DNA of 64,000 bases from Arabidopsis thaliana. Its lineage: Eukaryota > Streptophyta > Magnoliopsida > Brassicales > Brassicaceae. Numbering within the stretch: the first letter of the stretch is position 1; each line of letters begins with the position of its first letter. A model generated the notes under the pieces. That model ran no database searches. It worked only from the letters and a program-made list of their open reading frames with translations, and had not been told where the DNA came from. This document shows positions 11,651 through 23,315 of the stretch, piece after piece. A program made the position numbers and the translations under genes. The DNA is taken from the NCBI RefSeq assembly GCF_000001735.4, contig NC_003071.7, positions 16,653,443 through 16,717,442 on the forward strand. Reading direction: 5' to 3'.

Positions 11651-12470
11651 TGAACCATAATTTGTACGTATTTGACTCTTATGCATTTACGACAACAATT
11701 TTTTAAACCCTATATATGTTAACAAGTAAATAAGTCATTATCATTAGGGGTTTAAATATCTGAACTTGAAGAATTTGTAAAACGGTTCTCCGCGTCATCA
11801 GTATGTATAATATGGCTGGCCACTCCTTAGACCGAAGAGCTCGTTGTATAATATGTTTTATTTTAGATTTTCTCAAATCTCGCGGAGACATGGAAAATGA
11901 AATTTATTAAATGGATGGAGCAATTTGGTAATTTAATCAGTATGTCTGTATGTGTTTTGTAATGTTATAGTTTAAGATATGTATCACAATCATCTATATG
12001 TGACGTATACGACAAGAATTTAACTGTACGTACGATACCCTTATAATTATTATTCACTTAGATTTTTGTTTGTACTTTAGAAGAATCTGAAGAAGGGTCC
12101 CGGCGTCACCATGCATGTATGGTCACTCCTTAAACCAGAGATTCGTAAATAATTATATTGTAGTTTCCATTGTTATTGTCGATTTATTTATGGTCCCCAA
12201 TGTTCTCTTGGAGTCGAGGGACCATACATTTAGCTTCAAAAATCTTACGATTAGGAAACGTGTGACAATAACATTTGTTTTGTTAGCTACAATTCCTAAT
12301 TTCCTATGATTTGTACAATAATTTAAAGATTAACACAGCTTGTGGGATGCACATGGAATTTGTCTAATAGAATTTAGTTCCATCATATTTGCATACAAAC
12401 AATTGTCACCTATTAATACTTTCATTATTACTTTCGATGAAACATTGTTATTGGGTATATAAATTAAGGC

Positions 12471-12502
12471 CCGGCCCTAAAGCCCATTTATTAGCCACGT
12501 GC
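12471..12502. promoter_or_regulatory. ISA1 upstream motifs: AGCCCA and G-box
   Basis: AGCCCATT (about 12481-12488) and GCCACGTGC with the core CACGTG at 12496-12501 lie 135-160 bases upstream of the ISA1 ATG. G-boxes bind bZIP/bHLH factors. The use of this one for light or circadian control of starch genes is inference. Confidence 0.45.
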
Positions 12503-12635
12503 AGTAACTTATTATTTTTTTCACTTATCAATAGTAAAAAAAAAAGATCAAAATGATCACTCTTTTGAGTGTGAGTGAACACACTTCGTCGTCTCTCTTT
12601 CACTACTTTTGAGAAGCTCTCTTCTTCGAGCTTCC

Positions 12636-15600
12636 ATGGATGCAATCAAATGCAGTTCCAGTTTCCTCCATCACACCAAGCTCAACACTCTCTTCTCTAA
12701 TCACACCTTTCCTAAAATCTCCGCTCCCAATTTCAAGCCCCTCTTCCGTCCGATTTCGATTTCCGCAAAGGACAGAAGAAGCAACGAAGCTGAAAATATC
12801 GCCGTAGTAGAGAAACCTCTTAAATCAGATAGATTTTTTATCTCCGATGGACTTCCTTCTCCATTCGGACCCACCGTCAGAGACGACGGCGTCAATTTCT
12901 CTGTTTACTCTACAAACTCCGTTTCCGCTACCATCTGCTTGATTTCTCTCTCCGATCTCCGTCAGGTTCAATCTTCAAAGCAACTGTTTTTGGGTTTCAC
13001 TGACATTTTCATGAAACCCCTTTTTCAAATTTGGGTTTAAATTTCACGTTGCAGAACAAAGTGACGGAGGAGATTCAGCTTGATCCATCAAGGAATAGAA
13101 CTGGCCATGTTTGGCATGTGTTCTTGAGAGGAGATTTCAAAGATATGTTGTATGGTTATAGATTTGATGGCAAGTTTTCTCCTGAAGAAGGTCATTATTA
13201 TGATTCCTCCAACATTTTATTGGATCCTTACGCAAAGGTAGTTGAAAAATTGAAGCTTTTTTCTAGCAGCTGAACTACAGTCTCATAGATTATCTCTTTT
13301 GTTACTTTGGTTTGGTAGGCAATTATAAGCAGAGATGAGTTTGGAGTTTTGGGACCTGATGATAATTGTTGGCCTCAAATGGCGTGTATGGTACCCACTC
13401 GTGAGGAAGAGGTACCAATGATATTTATAAAGCTCTAGTAATAGCTATTGGAGGATATAAAGATATTCTTTAGCGAGTGATTTTATTGACCTTTGTTACT
13501 CTTCAGTTTGATTGGGAAGGGGATATGCATCTGAAGCTTCCACAGAAAGATCTTGTTATATATGAAATGCATGTGCGAGGTTTTACAAGGCATGAGTCTA
13601 GTAAAATTGAATTCCCTGGCACATACCAGGGTGTTGCAGAGAAGCTTGACCATTTGAAGGTACTTGCTCTGAAATATATACAGTTGAGAAAACTTTGAAC
13701 TGTCATTTTGGAACAAGCTTACTAAGTAGTCTCTAGCTGAAATTTTGAGATGCTGCTAACTATATCTGTAGATTTTTTGTTAAAATATTCATTTGTTCAG
13801 CACTGAATTCGTCCTTTCTGATCATTGTGGGACAATAATATTCCCAGTTTATCAACTTCCATTGTGGTATGGCGTACATAATGCTATCACAAAGTCATCA
13901 TGCTTTTTAAAAAGACAAAAAATAATCAAAATCGTGTTTTGGAGTGGCTATCAGTTGCCCTCATTTTGAAAAGATTCTGCCTTGTTTAATTCAGACGAGT
14001 TTTGGTGATTTAGGCCATTTCCATTTTGTTGTTCAAAATGAGCAGAGAGTTTATAGTTTTTTTTGTCCCTTTTAATAGTGTGTGATTTGCTATAGCTCTT
14101 ATCTAATTGACAGTAATATTTGTTTACATATTGACAGGAGCTTGGGATAAATTGTATAGAATTAATGCCATGTCACGAGTTTAATGAGCTGGAGTATTAC
14201 AGCTACAATACGATTTTGGGAGACCACAGGTATGACATTTGACCAGATGCCTTTGAAATGATAATACAACAGATTTTGCTATGTAAGTTTTTTTTAGTGA
14301 CATTTGGGATGAGCAAACTAAATAGTAGAACCACTTGTCGTTAACGTCTGCGAGTGTTAGCATGTATCAATTAATCTCAAGAAATTCTTCATCTAGGATT
14401 GTTGTTTTCTCTTCCGATTAATGAGGGGTGAAACAACCTACAGATGATATCACATATCTGGAATAGATAGATTGAGCAAGCACTCTTACATGAAACCATA
14501 CCATTTTATAATTTTCACGAATTGAGTTAAATGTTGCATATAGCATGTCTAATCTGGCTATCTTGCTATTTCAGGGTAAATTTTTGGGGTTACTCTACCA
14601 TTGGGTTCTTCTCGCCCATGATCAGATACGCATCAGCAAGCTCTAACAATTTTGCTGGACGAGCCATAAATGAATTCAAAATTCTTGTTAAGGAGGCACA
14701 TAAACGAGGAATTGAGGTATCAACTAGTTTCCAAATAGCGAAATATTTGTTGTTAGGTTTACGGATGCAGTTCTTGACAGATTTTAAGCAGGTAATCATG
14801 GATGTCGTCTTGAACCACACAGCCGAAGGGAATGAAAAAGGGCCCATTTTCTCATTTAGAGGAGTTGATAACAGTGTCTATTACATGCTTGCTCCAAAGG
14901 TAATGCTCATCAAGCAGTAATGTGTTTCTTTTCGCGAGTTTCACTGCTTAGAGAACAAGAGACAAGCAAAAGTTCTGTGGTGTATGAATCTGAAATATAG
15001 GACTCATTTTCTTTTGCCAATTAAAATATACAGTACACTCAATAAACTAAGTCACTTTGCTGATTGGAAATTCTGGTAGTTGGTCGGTCCAGTAACTTAT
15101 TATGCGTCAGAAACCTGTAGGAGCCTTCTTTTGGAATTTCTGCATGGCCTTTACATAACTTCTCTAGGACTAGCAAAGTAGAATACATTCCCAACAATGA
15201 TGATATAAAAGTCAACACCCATAATGCTTTTGGTTTTCTAGTTTTGTAGTCTCCTACTGATGATTCTGATATCATTCTTTATTAATCAATCTATGCATAT
15301 TTTGTAATTTAACAGGGCGAGTTCTATAATTATTCAGGCTGTGGTAATACATTCAACTGCAATCATCCTGTGGTGCGTCAATTCATATTGGATTGCCTGA
15401 GGTAGATCCCAAAATAGGGTAGACGTATTGCTTGGCTGTTTGTCAAATTAAGTCTGTTATATTCATTGTTGTACTTGCAAACTCTCATTGTCTCGTCCTA
15501 CTCGTTAATATTCCTCTGGTTTTTATGTCTAATGTCTAAGCCTTATTTGTGACATAAATATATTTAGGCAATTTGTTATGATTACATCTAGAATACACTG

Positions 15601-18600
15601 TAATCAACATATTCTTGGATACTTTATTTTGAGTTTACCTGCTTTCTGACTACTAAAGAAACCTTACACTAGGTTGATTTCTGAAATTAATGTATTTCAT
15701 GATATTCTCCTCAGTTAACTCTTCCTAAGCATGTGGATATCTCTCTCTCTCTTTAAACAGATATTGGGTTACAGAAATGCATGTTGACGGCTTCCGCTTT
15801 GATCTTGGTTCAATCATGTCAAGGAGCAGCAGGTGCAAATGTTCTAGAGTACGTCAAATGAGTGCTTGTTTGGTCCATGTGTTTCTGGAATATTTATTGT
15901 TCTATTCTTGTTAGCCTTTGGGATGCAGCCAATGTTTACGGGGCTGATGTAGAAGGTGACTTGCTCACAACTGGTACTCCTATTAGCTGCCCTCCAGTAA
16001 TTGACATGATAAGTAATGATCCAATACTCCGCGGTGTTAAGGTGATCAACTAGTTCCCTTGATATGTCCCCTTCAGATAGCGTCGGTTTTCCTTGTTTAG
16101 AGTGGAGAAATGCTGACTACATGACTACTATTTTATCTCAATCCATGACCAAACTTTAAAATCTCCCAATGTGATTAGGCACCAAAAGGTTAATTAGCGT
16201 ACAACATGTTTTATTTCTTCTTGTTGTACTTCAGCATAGAGCTTCCTTTGTGTTTTTTTTTCAAGTCATGTCATAATCTCCAGATCTAAAGATGATTGTT
16301 AAAAAGTTGTCATTTTCTTGATGGAAATACATTCACCAATGTAAGATCTTTGACGATGAGATATTTATGTGTTTATGTTGCTTCTTTGCAAACAGCTAAT
16401 AGCTGAAGCATGGGATGCGGGTGGGCTGTACCAAGTTGGCATGTTTCCACACTGGGGTATTTGGTCTGAGTGGAATGGAAAGGTCAGTTAATGTATTACG
16501 AGGATAAAATGCTTCTTTCAATTGTTTGAGACATGAGATATGGAAGAGTAAGTGTCACAGTGTATAAGGGTTTCATGCCAAATGTGATGTAATTATTAGT
16601 GGTTATTCATCTTTCTGCTGACCCTTAGAATATGCTCTAATCAATTGAAAATGGGACAGCCTATGTGATCTGCCTGTACTAGCTAACTGAAGTGTATAGT
16701 AACCTACTAGCCTGTATTAGCAATGAACATGGAAGTCTTAAACTTACTATCCAATAGACAACACATGAGACAACAATAATGAATATTCAGTTCTCGTGGT
16801 AGTTCCCATTAGTGTGTGCACTGTGCTGGATATCTATCTTCGTTGTGAATTTGATATGGTATAGTAACATTTTTGTCCATTTCAGTTTCGGGATGTTGTG
16901 AGACAGTTCATAAAAGGCACCGATGGCTTTTCTGGTGCTTTTGCTGAATGTCTCTGTGGAAGCCCAAATCTGTACCAGGTAAATTTAACTCCTATTATAC
17001 TGGGGTATCTGGATATATAACTAATCTTTATGGTGTTCTCTTGGTTGTTTTGTCTGTGAAGCTTCATATTTTGGTTGTATATCTTATCGATATCTGATTG
17101 TGTCTGTGCATCAGGGAGGTAGGAAACCTTGGCACAGCATCAATTTTATATGTGCGCATGATGGTTTTACGTTGGCAGATTTAGTAACTTACAACAATAA
17201 GAATAACTTGGCAAATGGAGAAGAGAATAATGATGGAGAGAATCACAATTACAGCTGGAACTGTGGAGAGGTAAGATATTAATCTTTGTTTTCTCTTTCA
17301 TCAGCTATGTGAATTCAGTCTCATATTATATCATACGACTTTTTGTAGAATGTTTATAAGCTGAAATGAAATGGCTATTGCACTTTTACCTAAACTAAAA
17401 AGGCTTCATTTGATTGGGCTGCAGGAGGGAGACTTTGCGAGTATCTCGGTGAAGAGACTAAGGAAACGACAGATGCGGAATTTCTTTGTTTCCCTCATGG
17501 TTTCCCAAGTAAAGCTAACCATTTGTTGCTTCTTTAATTTTAATTCCTGCTCAAAGCTCGTTTCACTGATGTTATGCACATTGAACTATGATACTGGAGT
17601 AGAGGGCATGAGTTCAAAATATAAATTAATAAGCCACAAGAGAATCTAAATCCACTAGCAATTAAGTACTATGCACTGTTTGTTTGCCTTTGCAACATGT
17701 TAAGTTGTGACTGGTAATGGCATGGTGTCATGCAAAGAATATGTATTAAGGGTACTGCTTTGTCAGATTGTGATGCTCCGGTTTTCATTGAAATTAGTGT
17801 ATTGCTTAACCTTTTCCTTTTCTGTCTTTCTGAACTATTAATCACCAGGGTGTCCCAATGATTTACATGGGAGATGAATATGGCCATACTAAAGGGGGAA
17901 ACAACAACACGTATTGCCATGACAACTATGTAAACCCCTTATGCTTTGCTTCCAGGGTGATTATAAGTAATTTTTTCGATCTTAGCTTTCCGACATTAAC
18001 ACAACTCTGATGCAGATGAACTATTTTCGGTGGGATAAAAAGGAAGAAGCACATTCTGACTTCTTCAGATTCTGCCGTATTCTTATCAAGTTTCGTGAGT
18101 ATGTAATCTTCTTTCATGAGTCTATCGATCTTAATTGCTTAGTTGATCGCTTCACTTAGTCTCAAATCCAATAATTGACATGCTTCTTCCTTTTCACCTA
18201 CTGCTATGTGTTTTCTTTCTTTTGCAATCCCCTGTTTCTCGGGTTTCCTCTGATCGATGGCCATTATGACTGTATTGTAGTGAATGTGAATCACTTGGCT
18301 TGAATGATTTCCCAACAGCAAAGCGTCTGCAGTGGCATGGTCTTGCTCCTGAGATCCCAAATTGGTCTGAAACAAGTCGATTTGTTGCATTTTCACTGGT
18401 ACCATTTTCTCATACCCCTTCTCTTACATGGACAGTTTCCTTAGTGGGTGATATTAATCCCTTTTGTTTTTCGGTAGGTCGATTCTGTGAAGAAAGAAAT
18501 CTATGTGGCCTTCAACACCAGTCATTTAGCCACACTTGTTTCGCTACCGAATAGGCCAGGATACCGATGGGAGCCATTTGTAGACACGAGCAAACCGAGC

Positions 18601-18741
18601 CCTTACGACTGCATAACACCGGATCTCCCAGAGAGAGAAACGGCGATGAAGCAGTATAGGCACTTCTTAGATGCAAATGTGTACCCAATGCTCAGTTACT
18701 CATCCATCATTCTCCTTCTTTCACCAATTAAAGACCCCTGA
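12636..18741 (+). CDS. ISA1: Isoamylase-type starch debranching enzyme ISA1
   Basis: Plastid GH13 enzyme hydrolysing alpha-1,6 branches of pre-amylopectin, working with ISA2. Eighteen coding exons: 12636-12965, 13055-13237, 13319-13411, 13507-13659, 14138-14229, 14575-14716, 14792-14899, 15316-15401, 15761-15832, 15915-16041, 16396-16482, 16886-16978, 17115-17270, 17425-17508, 17849-17929, 18016-18098, 18281-18398 and 18478-18741. They join to 2352 bases, 783 residues, as expected. A Ser-rich plastid transit peptide (about 1-45) and an N-terminal CBM48 precede the barrel. Catalytic blocks: DVVLNHT (about 335-341), GFRFDLGS with the nucleophile Asp near 410, LIAEAWD with Glu near 466, and FICAHDG with Asp near 538. 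All key residues are intact. Confidence 0.97.
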
Positions 18742-19405
18742 GTTTGCGTGATTCCTCCAAAAGCGTATTAGACAAAATCACAACATATGAAGGAATCTTC
18801 TCAAATGTGAATGAGATGCATATACAGACAACTATTTCGTTACCTATATAATGTATTATAGTAAAGGTTCCTTTTATGGTTAGAAGAATCTGAATGGGGT
18901 ACCTTTGGTCGGCTTCAGATATGCCCACTCATTGTTAATAGATTCCTTTATCGTCTGTTAATCCAATCAAAAGCTTGTTACATCGTTTTCAGAATTCGTG
19001 TAAGAACAAGAAATCAAAGTTTTCATCTATAAAGTTATAAATGATTATTAGTACTCTATTATTTGCCTTTTTACTAATGTTATCAAAACAATCACAACCA
19101 CAAATAAAGTTTCAGATGCCAATCCAAACAAATATAGCTCTCAGAAGTCAACACCATGGACGATAAAGAAATCTCTCAAAATCTTCGGGGTTTTATTAAA
19201 GAAATTAAAGTAAACAGACCCCTGAGGAAAAATAAAGAAGTAATGACCATACAACAAACAAGACTGACTCTATGTAATCTCCCAAAAACATCGACGACAC
19301 AACATGAAACAAAAAAAGAACCAAAGTAGTATAGTACACAGTTTGTGGAAACCCCAAAACTCGAGACTAAAAATCTTTATATACAAACCTGTTTTTTGGG
19401 TCATA
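18742..19405. other. Tail-to-tail region between ISA1 and COI1
   Basis: 3' UTR sequence of both convergent genes, AT-rich. No ORF or repeat of note. Confidence 0.5.
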
Positions 19406-22044
19406 TCATATTGGCTCCTTCAGGACTCTAACAGTTGTTGGACAATCTGTTCTCTGGCCAGCCAGAGAGTAGTAAGCCAATATATGAGCCGGATGCTCCA
19501 TCTCTCTTATCTCTCCTTGTTGATTCACTTCCGGGACTCTTCTTGATGGAATCAGCTCGATGTTCCAGTACGGTCTAGCCATCTGCATTAGATCTTGTCC
19601 CGTCATCGATGCTCTGTAACCTTGTACCCACAAGTATCTCAGTGAAGGCAATTTTGTAACCGCTGCAGCGATTGCTCGCTCACTGAAGCAACAACCTCTC
19701 ATCTCTAGCTTCTGTAGATTTGGACAGCCTCTTGAGAATTCCATTAAACCTTCATCTGATTCACCTACGTAACCCAGCAGCATCCATCTCACGTTTGGAC
19801 TGTACTGTCCGATGTAGCTTAAGCCCAAGTCGGTTAAGCCGCCTTGTCTCAGATAGAATGCAAATCGTCTGAGTTTCTTGCATCCAATCAAAAGAGATCG
19901 GACTCCGTTGTCCAGTGGCAGATCTGTAATCCTTTCTTCCCGGTCGAGTAAGACAAGGCGGAAGTCACAGAGGTTTTTCAGATATGTGCCTATGCTTTCA
20001 AGAGATTCGTTAGTTATATCTGAGACATACACCGCCATGTATTCTAGCTCCTGGCAGCCCTGAGCCAAAGCGATTAATCCTCTTTGTGAGACTAAGCCTT
20101 CTTCGTCCTCCATTCCTTGTTCATCTGCACCGCGTTCAATCCTCAGCCGCTTCAACTGCTTACAGTACTGTGCAAGGACCTCTAGACCCCTATCTCCGAT
20201 TACATTCCTTGTCTGAAGAAAAACAACAAGTGTTGTCAGTCTTATATAGATGTAAAGACTAAAGAGAACCAATATTGCATTCATATCCCTTATCTCCCCA
20301 AATATTTCGTGAAAAAATAGGAACACAATTTAGTACTAAGGACGCATTCCCAAGTATGTAGTAAAGACAGCAAAGTTAAACGTTTACCTCGAGAACTTCC
20401 AAATTAGGACACTTTTGGATAAGCGTACAATGGTCTTCAGTTTCTAGCAATGCATAAAGCAAATCCAGCTTTCGGATTTGGGCCGCGAATGGAAATAGTA
20501 TTGGCATTTCATTAGGTCCCATGTAAGAGAGACCAAGCCGACATAGTTTTCGGGGAAAAACCAGATTCATGTACTTCTCAGGCATTCCAATATCCTCATT
20601 CAAGGAGCCACCACAAAATTCTTCAAGATTAGCTGCAGCCTTAAAGAACCCAACTAGTTCCAAAATCTCAAAGTCACCGACCTTCACAGATACCAGAGAG
20701 CGGCAATTTCTAGCTATGGTTTCCAAGTCTTTGGGACTGATTTTGGCAAACTCCGTCATGTAGAAGTTTAAAACCTCAAGAGATGTGTTGTGCTGAGCAA
20801 GCTCATGAAGCCACTTACCATCCTTTTCACTAAAAGAACTCTCTTCCATTAACAAAGTTTTTATTTTCCTGGACAAGACAACAGACAGTTGCATGAATAA
20901 AGTGAGAAACAACTCAAGATATTTGGATTTCCCGCTAAAACTGAATATGAAGAACAGCAGCAGCCGAATCAAGGATTCAAAAACCAAATAATACACATAA
21001 ACTCTGGCAGACTGAAGATGTCAGAAATCAATCTTTTTGCTATTTATGCATAAACAAAGTGAATGTTCCCCAAAGAGGGAAAAAATTGGTTGTAGATAAA
21101 ATCCGGATCAAAGTTTATACTTCCCCAATTGAGAAATAACTGAAGATCATTGCAATTTCTGCTTTAATAGCAAGCATAACAGTTGCAAAGCAATTAAGGA
21201 TATAAGACAAACATGAACGCCTAAATACTGAAACTTTCTGAAATAAATGTTTCTGCTTATATTACTCTTAGTGTAAAGTGTACTAAGAAATCAAATGAAG
21301 TAAGGTTCACCAATTTCATTAAGGACAAAAAGTATCCACCAAAGTTACAACTTACCCAATTGAGCTAAAGAAGATCAAATCTTTACAAACACAAACTCAA
21401 GATATGGTTCTTTGTACAACGACGACTTATTAAGTTTTTTAAAAAGAGCCAAATGCATCTAGAGTTCTAGTCAAAGTAGGAAATGATAAGGAGTCGCTAA
21501 ACCTCAAAAGCATCGAGCCAAAGTAGCTACAAGATACTGAGAAGTAAGTGTACCTGCAGTGTGTAACGATGCTCAAAAGTCCATCAGTAGTAAAACCAGA
21601 ACACTTGTCTAGCTTCAAAGTCTCAAGATCATCTGCTCTAGCTTTAGCTAAACGATCTAGATCTAAGTCACTGACAATCATCCGTCGGAAGTGCACCGAT
21701 TTGAGCTGCCTAAGGTTGTTAGAAATCTCAGTAACCCAAGGAGTAACATAACCTCCCCAGTTCTCAGGGATCAGATTAAACATAGCTGCTCTAGGCTTGC
21801 CTTTAAGCTTGAGCGACCTCAAGTTCGGGAATCGACGGCTAAGACGATCAGGCGTCGCAGTGTAGCAAAGCGCCATAGTCACATGCTCTCTCGTCTCGGA
21901 ATCAATCTTGAACCATCTCCGACACACCAAAGAAGCCGAATCGCGATCTTTCGGGTCAGTTATATAGGTCATGACTTGCTCGATGACATCATCAACCGTC
22001 GCGACGCAGCTCAATTTACACCTCTTGATATCAGGATCCTCCAT
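19406..22044 (-). CDS. COI1: Jasmonate receptor F-box protein COI1
   Basis: F-box/leucine-rich-repeat substrate receptor of the SCF-COI1 ubiquitin ligase. With JAZ repressors it binds jasmonoyl-isoleucine and inositol phosphate, then directs JAZ degradation. Minus-strand exons: 22044-21554, 20868-20388 and 20212-19406, giving 592 residues, the known length. The F-box is about residues 15-57 (DDVIEQVMTYITDPKDRDSA). About 18 LRRs fill the rest. The segment SLKLKGKPRAAMFNLIPENW carries the pocket arginine I recall as R85. Introns 1 (21553-20869) and 2 (20387-20213) are GT-AG. The protein ends TVRVLKEPI. A small uORF sits in the leader. ISA1 is tail to tail with it. Confidence 0.98.
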
Positions 22045-22098
22045 CGGATCGAAAAAAAAACAAAAGAAAAAAACAAACGAATCCTGGAAAGATTCGAT

Positions 22099-22152
22099 TT
22101 AGAGAAGAAACCGACGACTTCGAATTGAAATCGAGGTCGCAGATCCACACAT
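22099..22152 (-). promoter_or_regulatory. Upstream ORF in the COI1 leader
   Basis: An ATG at 22152 (minus strand) begins a 17-codon frame, MCGSATSISIRSRRFLL, that ends with TAA at 22099, 54 bases before the COI1 start. It could modulate COI1 translation if the transcript begins further upstream. The frame is seen directly; the transcript start and any effect are inferred. Confidence 0.45.
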
Positions 22153-22710
22153 AACCACCAGAGTGAGAAGAAAGAAGTAAGAAAGGAAAGATCCGGTGAA
22201 TCGGAGAAGACTAGAGATTGAGAGAGTGAGGGAGAAGAAGACACGCGTAGGAAGAAGAGGCGGATTGGGAGGAAGAAGAAGAAAGTGGGACGATGGAATC
22301 AAATTTTGTTTGGTTAATAATATTTTTGAGGATCAAGTGGGACGATCATTATTTCATACACTGAAGTTGACGGTCGAGATGCGATCTTCTCTCTACTTCT
22401 ATGTTTTTCTTTTCATTTTTGCAGTGGTCAGATCTCAGCTACACGACAATATTATTAGAATATTTAACTGATCCAATAAGCTGTGTGATTTATTCGATGG
22501 ATAGATTTAATTATTTCTTTATAGAGTATTAATAACCTGAATCCTAAGCAAAAAATTTAAAAATACTAAATACTAGTATATGTTATCTTTGGTTGCTTTA
22601 TATGTGATTAAAATAAAAATACAATAATTCTCCTTTCTTTTGTAAGATAAAAATTTTCTACAGTATTAGTAGCTTTTAATGAGGAAAAAAAAAGTTGTTG
22701 ACTGCATGAA

Positions 22711-22758
22711 TTTATATGGTCCATAATATGGTTAACTATATATTATGGACCATATGAA
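22711..22758. repeat. Perfect inverted repeat (hairpin)
   Basis: ATATGGTCCATAATAT at 22714-22729 and its exact reverse complement at 22740-22755, with a 10-base spacer. With one G-U pair the RNA stem extends to about 19 bp. Confidence 0.85.
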
Positions 22759-23315
22759 TATAAGTATATAACAAAAAACTACATTTAATGATGTATGATT
22801 TTCAAGGTTTATTTGGTACAAGTTCAACATCAATTGTCGAAAGAAAGCGCTCAAAATGGTACTTTTGGAACAAAGACTATTTACATGTCTTTTTTTTAAC
22901 GTCTTTGGGATTAAATCATTCAGCAACAAGACTTAAAAAGCAGCAAATTATTAACTTTTAGTGCTTATTACAGTTGCGAAAAGAACCAATCACATTGAAA
23001 TTTCTTTCAGTGACAAAAGTTTTTCCAATAGAAAAAAAAAGCTCAGGAAAAGTATTAGAAAGAACAACAATGACTATGAATAAGGAGGGAACCATGAAAG
23101 AAAATGAATACTGCAAAAGAACTTTTTTATTATGATCGTATTTCTTAGCTTCATTTGAAACTCGGAAATAACAAAGGTAATATAAGCAAGCTACAAAAAA
23201 CCCGACTAATTACACCTGAAACCAAAAGACTTGGGCTGAACAAAACCAAAAACTAGGCGAGAGATGAGTTTTCTATACACTTAACTCGGACCACACTTAC
23301 AAAGAACCAAAAAAA

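Larger units (their letters stand above)
10864..12635. other. Divergent intergenic region between the HAD gene and ISA1
   Basis: About 1.8 kb serving as promoter for two genes reading outward. It holds a hAT-type repeat remnant near 11560-11650. Two loosely similar blocks (around 11760-11860 and 12070-12160, sharing an ACTCCTTA-ACC core) suggest an old duplication. Site II-like GGCCC/AGCCCA motifs and a G-box lie next to ISA1. The open frame 10874-11287 begins at TTG and is AT-rich, so it is not taken as a gene. Confidence 0.6.
22045..23315. other. COI1 leader and promoter, plus 3' flank of the next minus-strand gene
   Basis: 22045-22300 is the purine-rich (CT-rich on the minus strand) COI1 leader and contains a uORF. 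Further out the DNA is AT-rich, with a perfect 16-bp inverted repeat at 22714-22755. The last 200-300 bases are probably the 3' UTR of the Ser/Pro-rich gene that ends at 23316. Confidence 0.55.
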
